From assembly GCA_047967505.1 (NCBI GenBank), contig CM106539.1: DNA of 64,000 nt; one strand, given 5' to 3'. The position numbers were made by a program, and so were the translations under genes. This DNA comes from Dipteris shenzhenensis. Lineage: Eukaryota > Polypodiophyta > Polypodiopsida > Gleicheniales. Below are positions 55,147 to 64,000 of the stretch, in pieces (the stretch's first letter is position 1; each line of letters opens with the position of its first letter). Under the pieces are notes generated by a model. That model had not been told where the DNA came from, did no database searches, and was given only the letters and a program-made list of their open reading frames with translations.

Positions 55147-57344
55147 CTAGTGGGGAGGGAGTGGCTGTGTGAGGTCTGTGGCATACTGGATGGATGAGGT
55201 GGTAAGAGCATTGAAATAGAAAGTGAGGGTCTGGTCCACCGTTTGGTGTTCCAGAGCCAAACTCACTATGTTTGATGAAGCTTGCATTACCAATCTGTGC
55301 TCTGTTTCTAGCTGCTCATTGGGAGACACTAGGATCTTAGGGATTTCCTCAAGATCACGCATTTGTTGTGTCTTCTCCCGTAGCATCGTCTCCATCTTAT
55401 GGAGAGCAGCCTCCAACTCTGTCGATCTTCTGTGTAGGTGCAGATTTGTGAGGTAGGCTTCTTGGATATGCTCCTGTGTTATCCTATCCTTTTGTCTTAT
55501 CAGCTCCTCATTATGCTGTTGTAGCCACTGGATTTCCTCTTCCCGTACCAGTTGTTGCCTTTGATATTCAGCCTGTGATTCCTGCAACTGCCTTTCTGCC
55601 TCTAGTTGTCGCTGTCGAGCGCCGCTTCCTGTTGTCAGGAAATCTCCAAGATCCTGGTCAATTCCGACTGGCCTTTGACTTGTTCTTCCAACTGTTGGAT
55701 CGGGCTTTGTTTGCGCTCAAAAATTTGCAGGCCCAACGTCTGGAAATGAACCAGTGTCTTGAGGAATTCTCTTTCGTGCTCCGTTACATCGGCATGTTGC
55801 TCCTTATAGGCAGTGTATGCTTCATCATCCCTGTAGTTCTCTGATGTTGTGGATGCCACCACTTGCAACACTTTAAATGCATTGTTGCCCTGTTGAGCCT
55901 CTTTCGTTTTGGTTTTCATAGCTTGCATCAGTGTTGATGCCAATAGTAGGCTGTGGAGCCTTAACGTGTCCAGAGCTTGTTGAGCCGGTTCTTGCATGGG
56001 CACTTCGTATTCAGGTAATTCTGGTGGTAAGTCGAAGTGAGGCTCCTCCGGATATGGCTCTTCTTGTACATGTGCTTTGCCCTTGATCTGCTCCCTTTCC
56101 TTCCTTTTTTGTTCGGCTTCCTTATCCCTTCGATGTTCTTCAGTAATCTTCTGCCATGCTACGGCAGCTTCTTCCTCTTGGTGCTTTCTCAGCTCCTCCT
56201 CCTGCTTCTAGCTTCTTGTTGTCCTTGATGGTGTTGTCTCCACCCTAACCTTCTTTGCTTCTGGTTGAGGCATTAAGTCTTGCATCTCGGGTCGCGACCT
56301 ATCAGCAAAATCAAAGTTGGTTTTGTCTAGCTTCCAAGCTGCAAGGTGGCATATAAGTGGCATTAGCATCATGGGATGCTGAATGGCGTTGTTGTGCTGG
56401 GCGCACACCTTGTCGAGCTTCTGGAAGAGATAGTCGGCCCAGTTGGTGACATGCGGTTGTAGCTTGTGTAGTCGGAGAAGGTGGTTGGCTGGGATAATAT
56501 TGTGGTGATCGGCGGGCTCCACCCTAGTGAGTAGCCTGAGCACCCGAGCCGCCTTCTGGAGATGTGGTGATATTTCCACGAAATGCACTCCACCACATTG
56601 TTTGTGGCTTTCGTAACTTGCGGCTCCTTCCAACTTATTCCCCAATTTTCGGAGATCGACGTAGGGTTCTGCAACGACGTCCAAGGCATATGCATTTCGG
56701 ACTGTGTCGATGCTGAGAGTGATGTTCTTTTCTTGGCTGTCTCCCGAAATGATTTTTGTTGTCTTTGTATTTTTGTTATAGTTTTTGACAAATTGGACTG
56801 CGTAGTCCATATTGAGGAAGCATGGAAGTTTGTACCTCATCTTGCCCAATCCACATGCTTGCAAGTGCGGCACCACCTCACTGTCCTGTAGTGCTTGATA
56901 GCATTCTGACGTATGGTATCATATTTTAAATCTTGTAGTTGCATTGTAGACATACATCGAGTGTACTACCATACCACCGAGCTCTTCTACCCACTTCTGG
57001 CCAAGAGGCAAGTGTGTTGTGATAGTCATGTTTCTTTCCAAGCTGGGGCTAGAAGCATTGGTTTCCGAGCTTGCTTTCCGCTTTTTTGGTGGGACACTTG
57101 CTATGGAGGGTCCTCCCACATCTACGGTTGCCTTTTGTGCAGCCTGTTCCTTCCTCCTTTGTGTTTCCCTTGCCTCCTCAGCTGAGAGTCTTAGAGCTTC
57201 CTCCACCTCACGGGCCTCTTTTGCTTCCAATTGTCCAGGTAACTGCGACTGTGTTCGTGATTGGCTGCTTGTCACCTCCTTTTCCTACTCTTCGTCAAGA
57301 GCACAGAAGTGTTTTCGGATGATTTCCTCGGTGTCGGAAGACAT
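55147..57344 (-). pseudogene. Element D1 ORF1, coiled-coil protein with basic NLS-like motif
   Basis: About 730 codons from ATG 57344 (MSSDTEEIIRKHF) to TAG 55147. Layout: a Glu/Ala/Arg-rich helix (EAKEAREVEEALRLSAEEAR); PPKKRKA, resembling a nuclear localisation signal; a folded region of about 230 residues (ITLSIDTVRNAYALDVVAEP; LLTRVEPADHHNIIPANHLL); then long charged coiled coils. The middle region recalls the putative plant transposon protein domain of Athila-like elements and may be gag-like, but this is a weak resemblance from memory. Breaks: TAG 57285, TGA at 56925, TAG 56208 (CAG in D2), TGA then a frameshift near 55640. The D2 copy is intact at several of these points. Confidence 0.7.
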
Positions 57345-58152
57345 TTTGAGAGGTTGATGAGGTTGGGTGAGAGCACCTGTTCTAGAGCAATGTTGACCAC
57401 CTCATAATGCACTTTTGGAACCTTACTTGGTCATTTTCATGACCTTCGATGCGTTAGCCTACTATTGCAACGCCCTTAAGAAATTGCACCGGTGGCCTAC
57501 TTTTCGTATAACTTCATGCTGAATATGATAAAGCATCTATTTCCTAGCAGTTGGTGATGAAATTTGACTTACACCCATGAGTTGCATGTGCATGCTGCAT
57601 TAGCCTGTTATTGCAGCGCCCTCCCCTTTCGAGCCTGTTCAGCATGTTTTTGGTGGTTTGAAGCTGTCAGAGCCTTAGTGACACTCACCCTATGCCTTGG
57701 GACCCCTTGTTGCATATTTGTAGAGACTCCGTCCCATGTCTGATGCATCATCAAATCTTTTGCAGCATCTTGAACAGTCCGCTCTTCAATGTACTAGAGG
57801 TCCTCAAGTGTGATCCTTCATGTACCCTAGTTCCTGTATGTATTGGATCTTTGGTGGCTTGCGACATGAACATCCATTCCATGTTTTCTTGTGATAGGGA
57901 ATTTGTGTGTGTCGGAATATGTTGACCCTAGTAGGTGCTTAAGCTGCTTGATATAGGTGTCATGCCTCTAGCACCTACTTGTGGTTGACTTCACTAGACT
58001 GGGCTTGACTTAGAGTTGTGAGTGCTTGTGCAAAAATGTCATGCCCTTATGTGGTTAGATAAGCTAAGGACCCTAGGGTTATAGGTTGACCAGAAATTGT
58101 GCCCTAGCTTAGGTTAGCCTATCTAATATATTTACAATATACAACACTTGGC
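57345..58152. other. Gene-free spacer in element D1
   Basis: About 800 bp between the QEP-repeat ORF and ORF1 (minus strand). It has two similar motifs, 'ttagcctactattgcaacgccctt' near 57452 and a variant near 57600. No coding frame is seen. Confidence 0.4.
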
Positions 58153-58698
58153 TTATGGTAAAGCGTTGAAGAACCAAGTGGCATACCTTGACGCGGACAC
58201 CGCTACAGATGGTGGAAGTTGAATTTGTGATGTCGTGGTGAGAACCGATTGTGCAACGTCCTTGAGTGCTGTCCTTGTATCCTTGATAATATCAAGCTCC
58301 GCTGACTCTTGGACCCTTGCGTTACATTGTAATAAGACAGGTTCTTGTGTGTCTACCCCCTTTGCGGAAGTAGGTTCTTGTGTCACTGTCTTTGTTCTCT
58401 TTTGCTATGTTCCCTTGTTGAAGCATTTGGTTTTTGCTAAGGCAGGTTCTTGTGTGACTGCCTTAGATTTGATCACCCATGTGGTTTGTAATGATTTTGG
58501 CAAAACGGTCCCGAACATTGATGTTGAAGGACTATTATTGACATCCACAATCCTGCCCTTGCCTTCATTCTTAGGAGCAGGTTCTTGTGTAACTACCTGT
58601 TGGTTGACTTTTGGCGTTACCTTTCTCCAGGTAGCTTCTTGTGGTACTGCTCTCTTGGGTGATGTACGCGTTGGTGGCGATGGGCTCGATGTCTTCAT
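58153..58698 (-). pseudogene. QEP-repeat ORF upstream of D1 ORF1
   Basis: About 180 codons from ATG 58698 (MKTSSPSPPTRTSPKRAVPQ) to TAA 58153, with one TAG near 58404 that would fit a former CAG. The motif (V/T)TQEP or close variants recurs about five times (VPQEATW, VVTQEPAPK, AVTQEPALAK, TVTQEPTSAK, VDTQEPVLL) with irregular spacing. The DNA shows the matching recurrent 'gg(t)tcttgtgt'. The C-terminal part is not repetitive. I do not recognise a family. It lies 0.8 kb upstream of ORF1 in the same orientation and begins only about 20 bp from a truncated LTR, so whether it belongs to element D is inferred from position. Confidence 0.5.
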
Positions 58699-58718
58699 GG
58701 TACTTTTATCTTTACGAA

Positions 58719-58873
58719 ACTAACTGAGCCACGAACTAGTGTAGATAAGGATAGCTATAATCCAGCTATTATTCGTGGGCAGTGTACCAACCGCATCTCC
58801 AGCTAACAAGTCGGTGACATAAATGCACAACAGTCACCCTGGCATATTGCGAGTGGAGCTCGATATCTCAACA
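58719..58873 (-). repeat. Copia E LTR fragment
   Basis: Matches 39255-39409 almost base for base and ends with GATATCTCAACA. The other 200 bp of the LTR are missing. It separates the D1 remnant from the Gypsy integrase. Confidence 0.85.
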
Positions 58874-58931
58874 TCTAGCTGGATCGATTTGTGGTTCATC
58901 ATCCCCTAATTCTTCGTCCTCAAGAGTGCCT

Positions 58932-59857
58932 TTATATAAGGTCATTCCCTTGGACTTCACCTTTAACTCTCTCTTTGGCTTCTTGGCGAGCTCGCAGCTG
59001 CACAAGCTTCTCTTCTTTTTTCCTCCTTTGATTTTTATGGATGGTTTGTAGCGTTTGTAAGGTCAAAGGCCCATAGAACCTTCGTAACTTACTTCCGTTG
59101 ATATATCCTTCCATTACCACTCCATCGAGCATAGCAATCCTTACTGCTCCTTGTGGCGTTATTTCCACCACTTGATAGGGTCCCATACCCTGATATTTCA
59201 ATTTGCGCTTAGTGTTTCGTACACCATACATGAGACATAAGTCTCCCTCCTTGAGGTCCTCATTCCTAAGATTGCAGTCAAACCACGTCTTTCGGCACAG
59301 TTTTTCCACCCTCATTCCATGAGTTGTGTGGAGCCGAGTTTCTTCGAGTTGCTCTAAGTCCACGAGTCTTTCTGCTAAGGATTCCTCTATCAGCCTTTCT
59401 TGAACTGCCACCCTTAGACTTGGCACTAAAAATTCCATAGGCATGACTACCTCTAAACCAAATGCAAGACTAAAGGGCGTACAATGTGTTGCCACCTTGT
59501 ATGCAGTTCTATATGCCCACAATGCTACGGTGAGCTTGTGTTCCCAATCGCCTCGACTGGCCTCTACGGTCTTGGTCAAGATCTTACACAATGTCTTATT
59601 TGTACTTTCGGCCTGACCATTGGCCTGGGGATAATAAGCTGATGACTTCCTATGAATGATCATGAATTCTGTCGTCAGTTGCACGATTACCTCATTCAAG
59701 AAATGTGCACCACGGTCACTAATTAACTCCAAGGGACATCCATAACGTGATATCACTTGTTCATATAGCAATTTTGCTATGGACCTGGCGTTTTCCTTAC
59801 GAGTGGCTCTAGCTTCTGCCCATTTGGTGAAGTAATCTGTAGCAACTATTATGTACC
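58932..59857 (-). pseudogene. pol: Gypsy integrase, well-preserved fragment
   Basis: Open for about 308 codons. It starts inside the integrase core at RYIIVATDYFTKWAEA (first Asp), then LISDRGAHFLNE (second Asp) and ANGQAESTNKTL (Glu), so the D, D and E residues are all present. The GPY module (MGPYQVVEITPQGAVRIAML) and a charged tail (QRRKKEEKLVQLRARQEAKE) follow. It is the same family as the decayed integrase of Gypsy G at 23250-24211. The zinc-binding N-terminus and upstream pol are cut off by the D2 LTR at 59858. The open frame past 59857 is LTR sequence, not integrase. At the other end the sequence is cut by the Copia E LTR piece near 58874. Confidence 0.9.
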
Positions 59858-60362
59858 TGTTAAGCCACCTGGCGGTGACTTCACATGTCGTGGGGAATCT
59901 TGCAACAAGCTGCTTGCGAGTGCTCAATCTCCGAGCAACGTCCCTTTGGGAGCTGGTCCAAGCGGTCGTGGCGATGCTATCACCGGCACCGTCCTCGGAT
60001 CCTTCCTCTAGCTACCACTCGATCGTAAGGGGGGAGAGAAGAGAAGTAGAGAGGGGAAAGAAGCGAGCATGGTGAAAGGGGAATCGATCGTGGGAGTGGA
60101 AGCAATGGAGAAGCAAAGGAAGGAGAGACAATGCACCACACGAATGAAGGAAACACTATCTTGTATTCCAAAGCTTCAACAAAGGAGAATGAAGACCAAG
60201 TCAACCTCTTGGCCTTATATACATGTACCTTTTGAAGGGAGGTTCAACCCTAAAATGGCCTTAAGCCCTTATTTCCCTATTCTATTGGCCCACGGCCTAT
60301 AATGAATGTATTTACAAATGAATGGAATAATCATATGAGTAGGCTATGCTACTTGCGTAGCA
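59858..60362 (-). repeat. Element D2 3' LTR (antisense)
   Basis: 505 bp, TGTTAAGCCACC to CTTGCGTAGCA on the plus strand. It interrupts the Gypsy integrase codon run after GTACC. The sense purine tract GGAACGGGGGCA lies at 60363-60374. It is paired with an LTR beyond the right edge of the window. Confidence 0.9.
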
Positions 60363-60397
60363 TGCCCCCGTTCCTGTTCTAAATTCCATCCTTGGAG

Positions 60398-62061
60398 TTA
60401 GGCTTGTCCGGGCTTCAAAATGTTAGTGGTGAGGCAGGCTTTTATTAAGGCATGCCGAGCAAATAATTTCTTTGATAGTCCAGTGAAATATGGATGCGGC
60501 GGCCAAAAATGTGTGTCGACCATATCTTCGAAGGTGCGGATATGGCAAGCATGTAAATTCCTAACTCGGATATATAGCCGACATATTTGCTTAAGATCCG
60601 GGCCGATGTCGGGGTTAAATACTATTTCATGCCACAGGCCAAGCTCCCTCTCTTCCAAAATGGGAGATTGGTCTGGCATCATGTCGAGGAGCAAAATGAG
60701 GAGCCGATTAAATGGCTCACAGCCACAAAAGCTGGGTCAGGAACCTCCTGATGTTGGCGGTTCCACTCTCGCAGTTGAGATGCGAGGCCCTTTGATGTAA
60801 GCGTCGGTGCAAAACTGAACTTAGGAAAATTGTATACAATATTAGGATCTTGCTTTTGCAAGTCCTTGAATGTAGTCCAGCTCCACCTTCTCGTCGCGGG
60901 CATAAATGTCGGGTCGATGCGTCGTTCTCGGTGAGAGTTGGAGTAATAGCTCCACGCCAGAAGGTGATTACGCAAAAATGGTACTCGCCATTTAGGTTGT
61001 AGGCCCATATGTTTATCTGTCGGTGGGAAGTCTGTGGCCTTGGGTGGCTGGTAGCCGCCCCTTGTCCTCCGCGGATGCTCGTCCACCAAGCACCACATAG
61101 ATTTAGCGATGAAGCTCGTCAGGGTCCATACATCCATGATGTCGATGAGCCGGAGTCCATGCTTTTGGAGTTCACCTATCCAGGTGCAAAGATCGGCTTG
61201 TGTCTGCACATCCTGGAAAGTGTAGACCATTTCTGTCCACTCCTTCGGTGGTGATGGGGGAGGCTCCTGCGGCATATCCTCCTCTTCTGCCACCTGTGGG
61301 GGATCTGGTAAGTTGGGTATCATGGAGGGCTTAATCGGTGCAGCATCTTTATTAGTGACGAGCGGTTGTAGCATTTCATGAACAAAATTGTGAAGTTCCG
61401 CTTCGCCTTGAGTTGTCTTTGGAAATGCTGGCTCTTGGGGGATGTCGGCTTTAGGGGACAAAATTGGCGATGAGGCTTGAATGGGTTGTTGGGAGGGGGC
61501 TGACGAGGGGAAGATATAAGAGGGTATGTATTGGATGGGGTAAGTGTGGAGTGTTGCTGAGGAAGAAGCTTTGCGGGTTGTGGGGGTGGTAGAAGCATCA
61601 GACTGTGGAGGCTGCAACGCTGCAAATATCGCCCACTTGGCCTGCTGCTCTTCCACCGTCAGGCCCTCAGGGTAAGCCACGTGAGATGTGTCAAAGTGAT
61701 TGGAATAAGTAGTGTACATGTGGCTGATGCACTCGTAAACCCTGTTATAGAGGACTGTGATTCTGAGTGGTTGATATTGCGCAGCGTTGCACTCCACCAA
61801 AAACTGACACGTGGTCCTAGCCTCTATCCACCCTTGGGTTTGGAGCCAAAATTGGGATTTAAAAATTTGGTCGTGCGGGTATGGGTAGTCTGGGAGATCA
61901 TTGGTCTTAGAGAGCTCCATAATTGGTTTAGAGGGTGCAAAATTGGTGGATTCCTGGATACACCGGCACCATGAACGAAAATTCAGGACAATGGGATGGA
62001 GGGGTAATTTATACACTTCGACTTGCTCTTCCAAGCAGAGGTCGCCCCTAAAAAATGACAT
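60398..62061 (-). pseudogene. Element D2 ORF2, unknown protein
   Basis: Better-preserved copy of D1 ORF2. From ATG 62061 it stays open for 445 codons or so. Then a one-base loss in an A-run near 60710 ('gattaaatgg' against 'gattaaaatgg' in D1) shifts the frame, and the last 98 codons continue at 60398-60694 to TAA. At the amino-acid level it is about 90% identical to D1 in the N-terminal part. The linker between the two halves is intact here (MIPNLPDPPQVAEEEDMPQE), where D1 has TAG. No known domain is recognised. Conservation of two copies in the same arrangement supports a genuine element gene rather than chance open sequence. Confidence 0.75.
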
Positions 62062-62112
62062 GGCAAAAATTGGATGTGTGTGATAGGAATATTTATCTGA
62101 TAAGGTAGTGAA

Positions 62113-63995
62113 CTAGTGGGGAGGGAGTGGTTGTGTGAGGTCTGTGGCATACTAGACGGATGAAGCGGTAAGAGCATTGAAGTAAAAAGTGAGGGTCTAG
62201 TCCACCGTTCGGTGTTCCAGAGCCAAACTCACAATATTCGATGAAGCTTGCATTACCAATCTGTGCTCTGTTTCCAGCTGCTCATCGGGAGACACTGGGA
62301 TCTTAGGGATTTTCTCAAGATCGCGCATTTGTTGTGTCTTCTCCCATAGCAGCATCTCCGTCCTCTGAAGCATAGCCTCCAACTCTGCTGATCTCCTGTG
62401 TAGGTGCAGATTTGTGTTTTAGGCTTCTTGGATATGCTCCTGTGTTATTTGATCCTTTTGCTGTATCAGCTCCTCATTATGCTTTTGTAGCCGCTGAATT
62501 TCCTCTTCCCGTACCAATTGTTGCCTTTGATATTCAGCCTGTGATTCGTGCAACTGCCTTTCTGCCTCCATGAGTCACTGCTGTAGTGCCGCTTCCTGTT
62601 GTCGAGAAATCTCCAAGATCCTGGTCAATTCCGACTGGCCTTTGACTTGTTCTTCCAGCTGTTGGATCTGGCTTTGTTTGCATTCAAAAATTTGCAGGCC
62701 CAAAGTCTGGAAATGAACCAGTGTCTTGAGGAATTCTCTTTCGCATTCCGGTACATCGGCATGTTGCTTTTGATAGGCAGTATATGCTTCATCATCCCTG
62801 TTGTGATCTGATGTTGTGGATGCTACTACTTGCAATGCCTTGAATGCGTTGTCACCCTGTTGAGACTCCTCCGTTTTTGTTTTCATAGCCTGCATCAATG
62901 TAGATGCCAACAATAGGCTTTGGAGCCTCGCCGTGTCTATACCTTGTTGAGCCGGTTGTTGCATGGGCACTTCACATTCCGGTATCTCTGGTGGGAGATC
63001 GAATTGGGGTTCTTCTGGATATGGCTCTTCTTGTACGTGGGCTTTGCCTTTGATCTGCTCCCTTTCTTTTCTTTTTTGCTCCTCTTCCTTATCCCTTCGA
63101 TGCTCTTCAACAATCCTCTGCCACGTTGCGGCAGCTTCTTCCTCTTGGTGCTTTCTCAGCTCCTCCTCCTGCTTCTGGCTTCTTGTTGTCCGTGATGGTG
63201 TTGTCTCCACCTTAACCTTCTTTGCTTCTGGTTGAGGCATTAATTCCTACAACTCGGGTCGCGACCTATCAGCAAAACCAAAGTTGGTTCTGTCCAGTTT
63301 CCAAGCTGCAAGGTGGCATATAAGTGGCATTAGCATCATGGGATGCTGAATGGTGTTGTTGTGCTAGGCGCACACCTTGTCAAGCGGGCCCAGTTGGTGA
63401 CATGTTGTTGTGGCTTGTGCAGTCAAAGAAGGTGGTTTGCTGGAATAATATTATGGTGGTCGGCGGGCTCCACTCTGGTGAGTAGCCTGAGCACCCGAGC
63501 TGCCGCCTTCTGGAGATGCAGTGATATTTCTACGAAATGCACTCTACCACACTGTTTGTGGCTTTCGTAGGTTGCGGCTCCTTCCAGCTTGTTCCCCAAT
63601 TTTCGGAGATCGACGTAGGGTTCTGCAACGACGTCCAGGGCGTAGGCATTTTGGACTGCATCGATGCTAAGAGTGATGTTCTTTTCTTGGCCATCTCCCG
63701 AAATGATTTTTGTCGTCTTTGTATTTTTGTTATAGTTCTTGACAAATTGGACTGCATAGTCCATATTGAGGAAGCATGGAAGTTTGTACCTCATTTTGCC
63801 CAGACCACATGCCTGCAAGTGCGGCACCACCTCACTATCCTGTAGTGCTTGATAGCATTCTGACGTATGGTAGCATATTTTAAATCTTGTAGTTGCATTA
63901 TAGACATAGGTCGAATGTACTACCATCCCCCTGAGCTGTTCCACCCACTCCTGGCCAAGAGGCGAGTGTGTTGTGATAGTCATGTTTCGTTCCAA
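62113..63995 (-). pseudogene. Element D2 ORF1, coiled-coil protein (5' end off window)
   Basis: Counterpart of D1 ORF1; the start lies beyond the right edge. Open segments are 63423-63995 (the folded region, with ITLSIDAVQNAYALDVVAEP), 62575-63240 (charged coiled coil, RKHQEEEAAATWQRIVEEHR) and the rest to TAG 62113. Lesions: TAG 63364 (CAG in D1), a deletion of about 16 bp near 63385 removing part of the domain end, TAG 63247 (CAA in D1), TGA 62575, TAA 62419 and TAG 62152 (CAG in D1). The final TAG, 18 codons in frame before ORF2, is shared with D1. Confidence 0.75.
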
Positions 63996-64000
63996 GCTGG

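Noticed and set aside
16185-63366. Reassigned genetic code with TAG and TAA read as glutamine, as in some ciliates and ulvophyte algae
   Set aside because: The young Copia A has 1311 codons with many CAG and CAA and no in-frame TAG or TAA. D1 and D2 disagree at the same codons, and TGA stops, frameshifts and lost catalytic residues accompany the TAGs. Deamination explains all of this.

Overview
The window reads as intergenic DNA from a large, repeat-rich land-plant nuclear genome. I see no intact cellular gene. Almost everything identifiable is an LTR retrotransposon or a remnant of one, inserted into each other in several layers. Plant identity is supported by the plant-type Copia and Gypsy families, primer sites matching initiator-tRNA-Met (TGGTATCAGAGC), and a decayed pentatricopeptide-repeat (PPR) fragment at about 14.3-14.6 kb. 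I cannot name a species; a non-seed plant or gymnosperm is as plausible as an angiosperm.

Layout. 0.4-0.9 kb: Gypsy reverse-transcriptase remnant. 1.6-10.4 kb: an antisense Copia LTR (family C) split first by a 477-bp hAT-like MITE and then by a young full-length Copia (family A, 2318-9836, two differences between its LTRs). 10.4-15.5 kb: gene-free apart from the PPR fragment. 15.5-26.3 kb: a Gypsy element (family G, plus strand) split by an old full-length antisense Copia (family F, 15945-21228); protease-like and further decayed reading frames lie downstream of its integrase. 26.3-30.4 kb: gene-free. 30.4-35.9 kb: a second young full-length Copia (family B, antisense, 5-bp duplication TTCTA, one amber codon). 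36.1-39.4 kb: an antisense chimera of Copia family E (5' half) and family A (3' end). 39.4-44.3 kb: fragments of LTR C, Gypsy gag, Gypsy G and a deleted Copia C. 45.8-48.7 kb: Gypsy gag and chromovirus integrase/chromodomain remnants. 49.9-52.3 kb: Copia F and Gypsy LTR fragments. 52.9-58.7 kb and 59.9-64.0 kb: two copies of an unusual antisense LTR element (family D). 58.7-59.9 kb: a Copia LTR fragment and a well-preserved Gypsy integrase lying between them.

Most interesting content. Family D carries, immediately upstream of its 3' LTR, a long coiled-coil ORF1 and a second ORF2 that I do not recognise. In both copies they share one reading frame separated by a single TAG. The D1 copy also has a QEP-repeat ORF further upstream. 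No reverse transcriptase or integrase is visible in the sequenced part.

Mutation pattern. Premature stops in the older elements fall mainly at glutamine positions (CAG to TAG, CAA to TAA). Pairwise comparison of D1 and D2 shows this directly at several codons. It is the pattern expected from deamination of methylated cytosine, and it is absent from the young A element. The young A element also has a long leader with a dense array of ACGT-core (bZIP-type) motifs.
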